The notes under the pieces were generated by a model, which worked only from the letters and a program-made list of their open reading frames with translations, had not been told where the DNA came from and made no database searches. The translations under genes were made by a program, and so were the position numbers. A DNA stretch of 64,000 nt from the NCBI RefSeq assembly GCF_020447305.1, contig NZ_CP095732.1, positions 372,001 through 436,000 on the forward strand. Reading direction: 5' to 3'. This DNA comes from Abyssibius alkaniclasticus (GTDB lineage: Bacteria > Pseudomonadota > Alphaproteobacteria > Rhodobacterales > Rhodobacteraceae). Below are positions 8,578 through 19,700 of the stretch, piece by piece; within the stretch, counting starts at the first letter, position 1; each line of letters starts with the position of its first letter.

Positions 8578-10383
8578 TTAATATACACGCGCCTTTGGGG
8601 CGATCTTCTTCAGCTCTATACCACCTTCAGACTCGGCTGTCAGCGGGTCTACATGCACAGGACGATAGTCCAATTTGACCGCGCCGTCATCCCCCACCCA
8701 TGCAAGTGTATGTTTTCGCCAGTTTTTGTCGTCGCGCTCCTTGTAATCCTCATGGGCATGGGCGCCCCGGCTTTCCTTGCGCGCCTCGGCGCCAACAATG
8801 GTGGCCAGCGCGTTTGGCATCAGGTTTGTCAGTTCCAGCGTTTCCATCAGGTCGCTGTTCCAGATCAGGCTGCGGTCGGTGACCTTGATGTCGCTCATCT
8901 GCCTGGCAAGCGCGGCCATTTTCGCGCAACCCTCGGCAAGGGTTTTGTCGGTGCGGAACACGGCGGCATCGGCCTGCATGGCTTTTTGCATGGTCAGACG
9001 CAACTCGGCGGTGCTGGTGTTGCCGCGTGCGTGGCGCAGCGCATCGAACCGCGCCATCGAGGCATCGACCGACTCCTGATTCAGCGGCGCGTTGCCGGCT
9101 TCGGGGTCGACAACCTTGCCCGCCCTGATCGCCGCCGCGCGGCCAAAGACCACAAGGTCGATCAATGAATTTGAGCCAAGCCGGTTGGCGCCATGAACGC
9201 TTGCACAACCCGCCTCGCCCACGGCCATCAGACCGGGCTGGATGCGCTCGGGGTTTTCGGCATCGGCATTCAGCACCTCGCCCCAGTAATTCGTGGGGAT
9301 ACCGCCCATATTGTAATGCACGGTCGGAATGATCGGGATCGGCTCTTTATTCACATCCACGCCGGCAAAAATTTTCGCGCTTTCGGAAATGCCGGGCAGG
9401 CGTTCGGCCAGGGCTTCGGGGGGCAAATGGTCCAGATGCAGGAACATATGGTCTTTTTCCGGCCCAACCCCGCGCCCTTCACGAATTTCCATAGTGATGC
9501 AGCGCGAAACCACGTCGCGGCTGGCAAGGTCTTTATAGGTCGGCGCGTAACGCTCCATGAAACGCTCGCCTTCCGAGTTGGTTAGATAGCCGCCCTCGCC
9601 GCGCGCCCCTTCGGTGATCAGACAGCCGGAACCGTAAATGCCCGTGGGGTGGAACTGCACGAATTCCATATCCTGCAAGGGCAGGCCCGCGCGCGCCACC
9701 ATACCGCCCCCATCGCCGGTGCAGGTATGCGCCGAGGTGGCCGAAAAATAGGCACGGCCATAGCCGCCCGTGGCCAGCACCACCATTTTGGCGTTGAAAC
9801 GGTGCATCGTGCCGTCATCCAGCTTCCAGGCCAGCACGCCCTGGCAGACCCCGTCCTTGGACATGATCAGGTCAATCGCGAAATACTCGATGTAAAACTC
9901 GGCATTATGCTTGAGGCTCTGACCATAAAGCGTGTGCAAAATCGCATGGCCGGTGCGGTCGGCGGCGGCACAGGTGCGCTGCACGGGCGGGCCTTCGCCA
10001 AATTCGGTGGTATGGCCCCCAAAGGGGCGCTGATAGATCTGCCCCTTTTCGGTGCGCGAGAACGGCACGCCGTAATGCTCCAACTCATACACCGCCTTGG
10101 GGGCTTCGCGGGCGAGATATTCCATCGCATCCATATCGCCCAGCCAGTCAGACCCTTTGATCGTGTCATACATATGCCACTGCCAGTTATCGGGGCCCAT
10201 ATTGCCAAGGCTGGCGGCAATGCCGCCCTGGGCGGCAACCGTATGGCTGCGGGTGGGGAAAACCTTGGTCACACAGGCGGTTTTCAGCCCCTGTTCGGCC
10301 ATGCCAAGCGTGGCGCGCAACCCAGCACCCCCGGCCCCGACCACCACGACATCATAGGTATGATCGACAAATTCGTAGGACAT
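8578..10383 (-). CDS. sdhA: Succinate dehydrogenase flavoprotein subunit
   Basis: Catalytic FAD-carrying subunit of complex II, oxidising succinate to fumarate at the inner face of the cytoplasmic membrane. The 601 residues have the dinucleotide-binding [15 protein letters not shown] near the N-terminus, the [11 protein letters not shown] stretch containing the His that covalently binds FAD, the HPTGIYGSG active-site region, and the C-terminal [17 protein letters not shown] typical of SdhA. It follows sdhD after 15 bp in the order C-D-A. Confidence 0.97.
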   Translation of the reverse strand: MSYEFVDHTYDVVVVGAGGAGLRATLGMAEQGLKTACVTKVFPTRSHTVAAQGGIAASLGNMGPDNWQWHMYDTIKGSDWLGDMDAMEYLAREAPKAVYELEHYGVPFSRTEKGQIYQRPFGGHTTEFGEGPPVQRTCAAADRTGHAILHTLYGQSLKHNAEFYIEYFAIDLIMSKDGVCQGVLAWKLDDGTMHRFNAKMVVLATGGYGRAYFSATSAHTCTGDGGGMVARAGLPLQDMEFVQFHPTGIYGSGCLITEGARGEGGYLTNSEGERFMERYAPTYKDLASRDVVSRCITMEIREGRGVGPEKDHMFLHLDHLPPEALAERLPGISESAKIFAGVDVNKEPIPIIPTVHYNMGGIPTNYWGEVLNADAENPERIQPGLMAVGEAGCASVHGANRLGSNSLIDLVVFGRAAAIRAGKVVDPEAGNAPLNQESVDASMARFDALRHARGNTSTAELRLTMQKAMQADAAVFRTDKTLAEGCAKMAALARQMSDIKVTDRSLIWNSDLMETLELTNLMPNALATIVGAEARKESRGAHAHEDYKERDDKNWRKHTLAWVGDDGAVKLDYRPVHVDPLTAESEGGIELKKIAPKARVY

Positions 10384-10398
10384 GGAAACTCCGAAAAC

Positions 10399-10779
10399 TC
10401 AGGCCGTAAAGGCGATGCGGGCGATGGCGAACACGGCGGCAAGCCCGAACAGCCAGCAAAATCCGATATTCAGGAACAGGCAGGTGAGGCGCATAGCCTT
10501 GCCGGGCACATAATCTTCAATGACCACCTGCAGGCCCAGTTGCAGATGCCTGAACATCACCCCGAAAAACAGAATGGCGATGATGGCGTTGATGGGGTGG
10601 GCATAGGCTGCGCGCATGTCTTCAAAATCGCCGCCCAGATTATAGGCAAAGGGCAGCACGAACAGAATGGCCAGCGGAACAAGCGCCAGCGCGGTTACGC
10701 GCTGCAGCCAGAAATGATGCACACCATCATGGGCGGTGCCCAAACCTTCAACGCGCTGGCGGTCGGTTCTAAAGCTCAT
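10399..10779 (-). CDS. sdhD: Succinate dehydrogenase membrane anchor subunit D
   Basis: Hydrophobic anchor of complex II, 126 residues with three membrane segments. The FRHLQLGLQVVIEDYV motif carries the His expected to bind heme b and the Asp-Tyr pair near the quinone site. It lies between sdhC (3 bp) and sdhA (15 bp). The alphaproteobacterial SdhD family is divergent, so the call rests on motif and operon position together. Confidence 0.93.
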   Translation of the reverse strand: MSFRTDRQRVEGLGTAHDGVHHFWLQRVTALALVPLAILFVLPFAYNLGGDFEDMRAAYAHPINAIIAILFFGVMFRHLQLGLQVVIEDYVPGKAMRLTCLFLNIGFCWLFGLAAVFAIARIAFTA

Positions 10780-10782
10780 GGT

Positions 10783-11175
10783 TCAAACCCCCTGCGCCAG
10801 AATGATGACAAGCACTGTCAGCACGGTCGCACCAACAAATACCGCAATGGCGCTGGCATAGGCGGCACCAAGGCTGAAGCCCTTGCCGATATCCCACATC
10901 AGGTGCCGAATACCGTTGCACAAATGATAGCTCAGCCCCCAGAGCGCGATGATCAGGATGATATAGCCAAGGGTCGAGGTGAGTATGGCATTGGCGAGTT
11001 CGAAATAATCCTCGCCGATTGCCAGCGCCAGAAACCACCACACAACCAGCGCCGCCGCAACCGCCAGCCCCATACCTGTAATCCGGTGCAGGATCGAGGT
11101 GAGCATGGTGAACTGAAAGCGATACACGCTTAAATGCGGTGAAAGCGGGCGGTCGCCCCGATTTACATCAGCCAT
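10783..11175 (-). CDS. sdhC: Succinate dehydrogenase cytochrome b556 subunit
   Basis: First gene of the sdhCDA unit and the cytochrome b subunit of complex II. The protein of 130 residues shows RPLSPHLSVYRF, then SILHRITGMGLA with the conserved Ser and Arg of the quinone site, and SYHLCNGIRHLMWD with the heme-ligand His; three membrane segments are clear. I chose the ATG at 11175 over a GTG/ATG nine codons upstream because GGAGTGGAGG lies just before it. Upstream, a pair of GTGATCAC palindromes marks a probable operator. Confidence 0.95.
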   Translation of the reverse strand: MADVNRGDRPLSPHLSVYRFQFTMLTSILHRITGMGLAVAAALVVWWFLALAIGEDYFELANAILTSTLGYIILIIALWGLSYHLCNGIRHLMWDIGKGFSLGAAYASAIAVFVGATVLTVLVIILAQGV

Positions 11176-11290
11176 AACGGCCTCCACTCCTTTGGCGGGC
11201 ATCTGCCCTTTTACCTTGGCTTAGCCCAAGCCCGCGCCAGTGGCCAGAAAAAAGGCGCAAAACCAACGCGGTCATGCGTGTCTGGCCGCT

Positions 11291-11323
11291 TTGTGATCAC
11301 GACAAAAATTTTAGTGATCACAA
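11291..11323. promoter_or_regulatory. Two GTGATCAC palindromes upstream of sdhC
   Basis: The octamer GTGATCAC occurs at 11293-11300 and 11314-11321, each a perfect palindrome, with centres 21 bp apart (two helical turns). With flanking TT/AA the whole 33 bp is also an inverted repeat (TTGTGATCAC ... GTGATCACAA). The spacer is AT-rich in a GC-rich genome. Located 116-148 bp before the sdhC start, it is a strong candidate for a regulator site or, alternatively, part of a terminator for the upstream sulfotransferase gene whose stop is 2 bp away. The binding protein is unknown; a GT-N4-AC half-site arrangement would fit a GntR/FadR-type factor. Confidence 0.45.
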
Positions 11324-11324
11324 A

Positions 11325-11912
11325 TTACCGCGCGCTGGCCGCGCCGCGATTCTTATGCGGAAACGGCGGCAAATGGTCGGGGGCCAGAAATTTCACCAGC
11401 TCTGCCCAGCCATCGCCCCTGGCCAGATCCATCTCCAGAAAATCCTGCGCACGGCCTGCGAAATAGGTGCGCATCATCGCGTGCTGGCCCTCAAAGGCCG
11501 CGCGGTATTGCGCCTCATGGCCTGAAAGTCGCGGCACACCATACATCCAGCGGCGCAGCGGGTTGTTGCCATCGGGAAAATAGGCGCGGTAGCTTTCAAT
11601 CCAGCTTTCATAGCTGCGATTCGTCAGAATGAATTTCGTGCCGGGAAAGGTGGCATCGACCGCCTTGAACACAAAACCATAGGGGCTGTCGCTGACGCCA
11701 TCGCTTTGCGCCAGCACATCCAGCGCGATGCGGGTAATTTCGGCTGCGGGGTCGGGCTGTTTCCAGTCCACCTCGCGCGCAAGCCGGTTGGTGGCTTGGC
11801 CCATGCGCAAACCCAGGGCGCGCAGCGCCGCCGCCAGCGATGTTGTGCCGGTCTTCTGCAGGCCGATCACGCAGACCTTCGGGCGCGGCGGTGTTGTCTG
11901 CGCCGCGCTCAT
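11325..11912 (-). CDS. Sulfotransferase-family protein
   Basis: A 195-residue protein with the PAPS-binding loop of sulfotransferases near the N-terminus (CVIGLQKTGTTSLAAAL, about residues 14-30) and a second conserved region KFILTNRSYESWIESY that resembles the 3'-phosphate-binding segment. Such small proteins are annotated as sulfotransferase-family or DUF-type sulfotransferases; the acceptor is unknown. The ATG at 11912 overlaps the stop codon of mch by four bases (ATGA), so it is translationally coupled to an EMC-pathway gene with no obvious biochemical link. Confidence 0.75.
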   Translation of the reverse strand: MSAAQTTPPRPKVCVIGLQKTGTTSLAAALRALGLRMGQATNRLAREVDWKQPDPAAEITRIALDVLAQSDGVSDSPYGFVFKAVDATFPGTKFILTNRSYESWIESYRAYFPDGNNPLRRWMYGVPRLSGHEAQYRAAFEGQHAMMRTYFAGRAQDFLEMDLARGDGWAELVKFLAPDHLPPFPHKNRGAASAR

Positions 11913-12943
11913 GCGGGCATCAAGGCCCAATAATCAAGGTCGAGCAGCACATCGGGCAGGTATTTGCCATCGTCTGCGCGCAAGCCGCCGGCGGGCTGGT
12001 GGCCGCGGGTTGCCACAAGCCGCAGGCGGATTGCGGCCACGCCGGGGGCCGGGGTTGTGGCGATGTCCAGCACTTCCGACCAGGCACAAACCGTATCGCC
12101 CGCAAAGGCAGGGTTGGCATGGCTTCCGGCATTGAGTGCCACAATCATCTGCGCATTGGCCAGCCCGTTGAACGACAGCGCCCGCGCCATAGAGATGACG
12201 TGACCGCCATAGATCAGCCGCCGCCCGTCGGGCCGTGCGGTTGTATCGAAATGCACTTTGGCGGTGTTCTGCCACAGGCGCGTGGCCAGCATATGCTCGG
12301 CCTCCGACAAGGTGACACCGTCGACATGGTCGATGATCTCGCCCGGCGCATAATCACCCGCCCGATGCCGCGCGCCGGCCAGGGTAAAATCGTAGCGCGA
12401 AAAATCCAGCCCCTCGGGCACAACCAGCGCCGTGGCCGCCACGCTTTGTGTAAGCTCAGGCACCACGGGCGCGGGCGCGGGCGCGGCCAGATCGTGCTTT
12501 TTCACCATCACCCAGCGCACATAATCCACCACCGCAACATCGTGCTGGTTGAAACCCTGTGTGCGCACCCAGACGACGCCGGTCTTGCCGCTGGAATTTT
12601 CCTTCAGCCCGATCACCTCGGATGTGGCGCGCAGGGTATCGCCCGGCCAGACAGGGGCCAGAAACCGCCCCGCCCCATAGCCCAGATTTGCCACCGCGTT
12701 CAGGCTGACATCGGGCACGGTTTTGCCAAACACCAAATGAAACGCGGCCAGATCCTCGATCGGGCTGGCCGCAAGCCCGCAGCCGCGCGCAAATTCATCC
12801 GATGAATAGAGCGCAAAGCGGCTGGGGTAGAGCGATGTGTAAATATCGCGCAACCCCGGCGACACCGTGCGCGGCACGGCGTGGTGCAAGGTCTCGCCAA
12901 GGCGGTAATCTTCAAAGAACCGCCCCGCCGTGACCTTGCTCAT
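11909..12943 (-). CDS. mch: Mesaconyl-CoA hydratase (beta-methylmalyl-CoA dehydratase), MaoC type
   Basis: Interconverts mesaconyl-C1-CoA and (2R,3S)-beta-methylmalyl-CoA in the EMC pathway. The 344 residues contain two hot-dog (MaoC-like) domains: the first with DEFARGCGLAASPIEDL and GYGAGRFLAPVWPGDTL, the second with GGHVISMARALSFNGL and NPAFAGDTVCAWSEV. Length and two-domain layout match Rhodobacterales Mch. It is coupled to a DUF1737 gene upstream (TAATG) and a sulfotransferase gene downstream (ATGA), with an mcl2-like gene earlier in the same strand block. Confidence 0.88.
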   Translation of the reverse strand: MSKVTAGRFFEDYRLGETLHHAVPRTVSPGLRDIYTSLYPSRFALYSSDEFARGCGLAASPIEDLAAFHLVFGKTVPDVSLNAVANLGYGAGRFLAPVWPGDTLRATSEVIGLKENSSGKTGVVWVRTQGFNQHDVAVVDYVRWVMVKKHDLAAPAPAPVVPELTQSVAATALVVPEGLDFSRYDFTLAGARHRAGDYAPGEIIDHVDGVTLSEAEHMLATRLWQNTAKVHFDTTARPDGRRLIYGGHVISMARALSFNGLANAQMIVALNAGSHANPAFAGDTVCAWSEVLDIATTPAPGVAAIRLRLVATRGHQPAGGLRADDGKYLPDVLLDLDYWALMPA

Positions 12944-13146
12944 TACACCGCGCCCAGCTTCATATCGGGCGAATAGGGGCCGTCATAGTCTTTCACCACG
13001 GCCTGTGCGCAGCGCATCACACCGCGCGCGGCGTCAAAGGCCATTGTCGGGCTACCCTCCAGCCGCCAGCCCTTGGACAGGGCGAGCGAGACCTTGTGGC
13101 AAAATTCCGAGGTATCATCCTCGGTCAGCAAACGATAGGCGAGCAT
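12943..13146 (-). CDS. DUF1737 family small protein
   Basis: A 67-residue protein of the DUF1737 family. Family features are the start LAYRLLTEDDTSEFCHKVSLALSKGW and the following G-x-P-x-x-A segment; these proteins usually have this length and unknown function. A full AGGAGG lies 4-10 bases before the ATG. The stop codon overlaps the mch start by one base, and the gene sits between nnrU and mch in the EMC strand block. Confidence 0.8.
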   Translation of the reverse strand: MLAYRLLTEDDTSEFCHKVSLALSKGWRLEGSPTMAFDAARGVMRCAQAVVKDYDGPYSPDMKLGAV

Positions 13147-13713
13147 TTAACCTCCTGGAAATGGCGAGGGGCCAACAAGCATATGCACCCCTGCGAAAAC
13201 GGCGAAAATAACCACGGTCAGCACGATATGCTTGACATCGCCCCTGGCCGAGCCTGCATCGGGGCGGCGCCAGGCCCCTTCGCGCATATTGATCAGCAGC
13301 ATCGACACAATCGCCCAGGCCGCCAGCCCGCCAAACAGAATGAGCGCGGCAAGGTCGCCATTGGCCAGCAAATGCGCGCCCGCCCAGACAATCACGCCCA
13401 GCAGCATCGGGTGGCGCAACCAGCGGCGCGCCCGGCCCGAGGAATGGCCAAGCCCAAGCAGGTAAATCGCCACAAGCATGGCGACATTGTTCACATGCAC
13501 CGCCCAGCTTGGCGGCGTATACAGGTGCTGGAAGGGCGCCCAGACAAAGCCCACCACCATCAGCACGACCGAGAGCAGGACAAGCCCGGCAATCACCCCG
13601 CGCGCACCGGCTTCGCCCATGCGTTCGGTCATGCCGTCGCGCAGCCGCGGGGTGACGGATTTCAGCAAATGCGCCGCCCACCACAGGGCAACGCCCAATA
13701 CAAGTATCGTCAT
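13147..13713 (-). CDS. NnrU-family membrane protein
   Basis: A 188-residue membrane protein with about five hydrophobic segments, of the NnrU family (first described near nitric-oxide metabolism genes; related in fold to isoprenylcysteine carboxyl methyltransferase-like proteins). Family features are WWAAHLLKSV, WAVHVNNVAM, RHPMLLGVIVWAGAHLLANGD and the C-terminal segment. I chose the ATG at 13713 because GAGGGA precedes it. No denitrification gene is in the window, so a role in nitric oxide handling is not supported by context. Confidence 0.78.
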   Translation of the reverse strand: MTILVLGVALWWAAHLLKSVTPRLRDGMTERMGEAGARGVIAGLVLLSVVLMVVGFVWAPFQHLYTPPSWAVHVNNVAMLVAIYLLGLGHSSGRARRWLRHPMLLGVIVWAGAHLLANGDLAALILFGGLAAWAIVSMLLINMREGAWRRPDAGSARGDVKHIVLTVVIFAVFAGVHMLVGPSPFPGG

Positions 13714-13735
13714 GCTATCCCTCGCATATTTCCGC

Positions 13736-14596
13736 TCAACCTTGCGCGTCTTTGGCGCGCTTGGCAATCATTTCTGCCCGTGCAAGCAGGTTTTTTGCGG
13801 TCACCACATGCAGGTTCTCAACGATCTTGCCATCGACAACCGCAACACCCGTGCCCGCCGCCAAAGCCGCGGCATGGGCCTCGATCTGGCGCTTTGCCAG
13901 CGCAAGCTGGTCGGGGTCTGGCGCGAAAACGTCGTTGGCAATGGCAAGTTGCGCCGGGTGGATGAGGGTTTTACCGTCAAACCCCATATCGCGCCCTTGC
14001 AGGCATTCGGCGCGCAAACCGCCTTCGTCACGAAAGGCGTTGTAAACACCGTCGATGCACAAAACCCCATGCGCGCGGGCGGCCAGAAGGCAAAGCGACA
14101 GCGCCGTCATGATCTGGCTGCGCGCCGCCCCCGGCGTTGCCCCAAGGTCTTTCACCAGGTCATTTGTGCCCATCACCAGCCCCTGCACCCCCGGCGCTGC
14201 GGCAATGCGGGCGGCATTCAGAATTGCCAGCGGGGTTTCCATCATCGCCCAGAGGCCGATTTCGGCATCGCCAAGCCGTGCGGCAGCGCGGGCAATATCC
14301 TCGGCATCATCGACCTTGGGCAGCAAAATCCCGTGCGGTTTTGCGGCAATCGCGGCGGCCAGATCATCGGCGCCCCAGTCGGTATCGGCGCCGTTGATGC
14401 GGATCAGCACGCGCCGCGCACCAAAGCCACCGGCGCGCACGGCCTCGCACACCAGGCCGCGGGCGGCCAGCTTTTGTTCAGGTGCAACCGCATCCTCAAG
14501 GTCGAGAATCAGCGCATCGGCATCCAGGCTGCGCGCCTTTTCAAGCGCGCGCGCATTGGAGCCGGGCATATAGAGAACCGAGCGATAGGGATGCAT
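13736..14596 (-). CDS. mcl2: (3S)-malyl-CoA thioesterase-like CitE-family protein
   Basis: A 286-residue CitE-like TIM-barrel protein. It has the N-terminus YRSVLYMPGSNARALEKA and the metal-site motifs DALILDLEDAVAP, the WAMMETPLAILNA segment and LIHPAQL. This start resembles Rhodobacter Mcl2, a malyl-CoA thioesterase, more than the longer Mcl1 lyase, whose N-terminus differs. It would release malate from malyl-CoA at the end of the EMC pathway, close to mch. A lyase activity on malyl- or citramalyl-CoA cannot be excluded from sequence alone. Confidence 0.78.
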   Translation of the reverse strand: MHPYRSVLYMPGSNARALEKARSLDADALILDLEDAVAPEQKLAARGLVCEAVRAGGFGARRVLIRINGADTDWGADDLAAAIAAKPHGILLPKVDDAEDIARAAARLGDAEIGLWAMMETPLAILNAARIAAAPGVQGLVMGTNDLVKDLGATPGAARSQIMTALSLCLLAARAHGVLCIDGVYNAFRDEGGLRAECLQGRDMGFDGKTLIHPAQLAIANDVFAPDPDQLALAKRQIEAHAAALAAGTGVAVVDGKIVENLHVVTAKNLLARAEMIAKRAKDAQG

Positions 14597-14643
14597 CTTC
14601 CGTCTCCGTCATTGCTGCGCCGCAACATAACCCGCCGCCGCGG

Positions 14644-14690
14644 GGCCGCGCAAGGCTGACGGCGCGAAAAGCGCAGCCTTGCGCGCGGCC
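14644..14690. terminator. Long hairpin between the tauE-like gene and the mcl2 block
   Basis: An imperfect inverted repeat (14644-14658 with 14674-14690, a stem of about 15 bp with a two-base bulge) lies directly after the TauE stop codon and before the mcl2 block on the same strand. It lacks a T-tract but is the only strong structure separating the two units. Its position fits termination of the TauE transcript. Confidence 0.4.
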
Positions 14691-14694
14691 TTGT

Positions 14695-16534
<1,840 letters not shown>

Positions 16535-16541
16535 GACATTT

Positions 16542-16568
16542 GGCGCGGCCCCCTTTGCGGGCCGCGCC
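16542..16568 (+). terminator. GC-rich hairpin after mdh
   Basis: A perfect 10-bp inverted repeat (GGCGCGGCCC at 16542-16551 with GGGCCGCGCC at 16559-16568) with a 7-nt loop begins 7 bp after the mdh stop codon. A T-tract is missing, but the stem is very stable and placed exactly where a terminator would be. It separates mdh from the large unknown gene downstream. Confidence 0.5.
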
Positions 16569-16768
16569 AGCTTTGCGCGCCGCCGCGCAACCCCAAATTC
16601 CCCAAAATTTCACCGACAGACTGGACGCAAGCCTGCTTGCGCGCTATCTTTTTTGGATTCGTATTTAGTCCTATTTTCGCCGATCCATTTGCAGGAAACG
16701 CTTGTATTTCAACGCTAACGGGCCGCCCCTATGGGGTGGCGCAGTTGCGCATTTGATAGGAAAGACCT

Positions 16769-19700
16769 ATGGCAAAACCTGATAAAGCCGCCCTGAAAGC
16801 CGAGGGCAAAGCACTTGGCGACCTTCTGGTCATTGCAAAGAAACGCGCGCTCAACGTGGCCATTCTTGAAAAGGATGGCGCGTTTGTCGTTGAGGGCAGC
16901 CCGAAGGGCAACCCCGATATGATGCGCCGTGCCGCCAAAAAGTCGGGCGGCGGCCCCAAGGGTGTTTGCGGAATAATGCGCCTGGAAAACAAGATCGCAT
17001 TCATCAAAACCGAGGATGAACCGCCGGGCAACTACCCCAAACGCATCCGCCAATATTTCATGTCGCGCGGCGCGCCGATCAAGAAACTCATCCTTGAACT
17101 TCCCGGTGGCAAAACATTGGCCGACGGTGAGGAGGAAGAAGACGGCGCACCAGTGCAGGCCCCGCAAGCGCCCGGCGCCACGGATGATGGCAACGGCACC
17201 GGCCCGGCACCAAGCAGCGATGGCGGCGGCGGCGATGGTCTGAAACCAGACGGAAAAACCGGACCCGACACACTTGGCCCGGTTCTGCACAAAGCCTATG
17301 GCGTGCTGAAATCCGAGCTGGATGAAAAGCGCGAACAGGCCGAGGAGAGCCTGAAAAAGGCGCTGGCCCAGGCCGAGCTTGGGTTCAAGCGCGCGATGGA
17401 CTCCAAGGAATACGAAACCGCCAAGGCGATGCTGTCGCAGATCAAGAAATCGCTGGCCAAGATCCAGCCCAAATCGATGTTCGACAGCCTTGTCGATTCG
17501 GTGAAGGAGAATGTCGGCGAATTTGTCGACGAGGTGTCGGACGCGATTGACGAGAAGGTTGAAGACCTCAAGGAGCTTGGCGAGGAGGCGCTTGAAAAGG
17601 CCGAAGATGTTTTGCAGGCCGTGGGCGACAAGGTTGGCATTCTTTCCGAACATGACAAGGCGCAAAAGGAAAAGCTCAAGAACTTCGATCTGCCCGAAGA
17701 CCAGCAGCTTTCATTGGTGCAACTGGCCCGCGACAACCCCAAAAGCTTTGAAGCCGCGCTGAAGGTGCTGGCCAAGATGGAAGGCGACCATGCCGATCTT
17801 GTGCCAACCGCAGCAGGCGTTGAGGCGGCCAAGAAGGCGGTGGATGACGCCAAGACCGAAAAAGCCGCGCTGGAGGCCGAGCAAAAGGCGATTGCGCGCC
17901 AATACCACGCCGCCAAGGCGCTGGCTGATCAGGCCGTGACCGACGCCAAGGCCAGCGACACACAGTATAAGCAGGCCGTTGCGGCCATGACCGAGTTCAA
18001 GAAAAACCTGCCCAAGGACATGTCCAAACTGTCCAAGGAAAAGCAGCTGGAACTTGTGAACCAGATGAACGCGCTGATCAATGCCGAGGCGGATTTGAAG
18101 GCCAAACGCGCCGCCGATATCGAGAAGGTGAAAACCACCAAGGCCGCACAGGATAAAGAAGAGCAGGACTGGCGCGACAAGGGCACCGAAATCGAGGCCG
18201 CAAAGGGCAAGATCGGTGCCGAAGAGGAAAAGGTCAAGGCAACCAAAGCCAAGAAAGACCTGATGGATTCGCTTACCACCGGCGTGCTTTCGCCCGATGG
18301 CAAGAACCCCATGTCTGATGCCGATATCGCCAAGGTGCTTGGCGCTTTCGAGGCCGACCCGGCGTTGGGGCAAAAGGCCCTTGGCCTGCTCGAAAAATCC
18401 GGCGACCGCGCCAATCTGGCCGATGGGATCGAGCGCATTACCAAAGGCATGGGCAACGGCTTCAAGGACAAGGATGGCAATGCCTATGGCGATGAGGCCG
18501 CCCAGAAGCAATATGCCAAAGACGCGCTTGAAATGGGGGCCGCGATGGGCGGCGACTATTTCAAGAATATGGAGAAATTCGTTGAAGGCGGCGGGCTGAA
18601 CAAACCCAACCCCGTGCCGCTTGCTTCGGGCTCGTCCTGGAAAAAACTGGAGCAGGACCGCGCAAAATATGTTGCCGATTCAATGCTCGATTCCAAGGGC
18701 AAGATCGACACCAAATCGCCCAAGGCGCAAGAGGCGCTGGCGATGATGAACTTCCACCCCGGCACGATGGAGAACAAGACGCCGGGCATGAACATGCATT
18801 TCGAAACCATGTCCGCGGCAATGGACGACCCCAAGCACAAGCAAAAGCTTCAGGATGTGCTGGATGGAATCAAGTCCCGCCCGACAAGCGCCACCGGGCG
18901 CAAGCTGGTGGCGCGCAATATCGGCAAGTCGCCGGGCGATGTGACCAAGGAAGATGTGAAATCTTCCGTGATGTCGGCCATGTTCACCCCGCTCGACCAG
19001 GGGCCGGTCGGCTCGTGTTTTGCCACGGGTCCGGCGCGCCGCGTGGTTGAGGAAGACCCCGCCAAGGCAATGGGCCATATCACCGAAATTGCCATGAAAG
19101 GCCGTTTCACCACCGCCCAGGGCGACAAGATCAAGGCGATCAGCACAAACAAGCTGCCCGAAGATGACAACCAGCTGATGCGCAGCTTTGAATATACGGT
19201 TGCCACGGCGGGTGCGACGATGGCCAATTCGATCGAGCGCAGCAATCTGAACTACTACCTGTTCAACGATCCCGACGGGATGAAAAAGATCAAAACCCTG
19301 CTGCCCGACCCAGCAAAATGGCCCGAAGTGCGCGGCAAGATCCAGACAGCCCTGGCCGACGGGTTGAGCTTTCGCTACGATGCGACCTCGGAAATTGGCG
19401 ATTCCAATGATGGGTCATCGACCCAGGGCAATTTCCAGATCATTGATAAATCGACCAACAAGGCCATTCTGACCAAGGACGCCTTCATCAAGACAATCAC
19501 CCGCATTGCACTGGCCGCCACGGGCGAGGATAAAAGTAGCGAAACCGGCGTCAAGATTGTCGATCTGTGCAAAAGTGACAGCTTCATCGATGCTGTTTGC
19601 GAAGGCGATTACAAGCCCTGGGAACTGCCGGGTGGCGGATTTTCAACCGGGCCTTCCAAAGTGCTGCATGGTGGCGATCCGCAGCAAAAGGAAATCAGCG

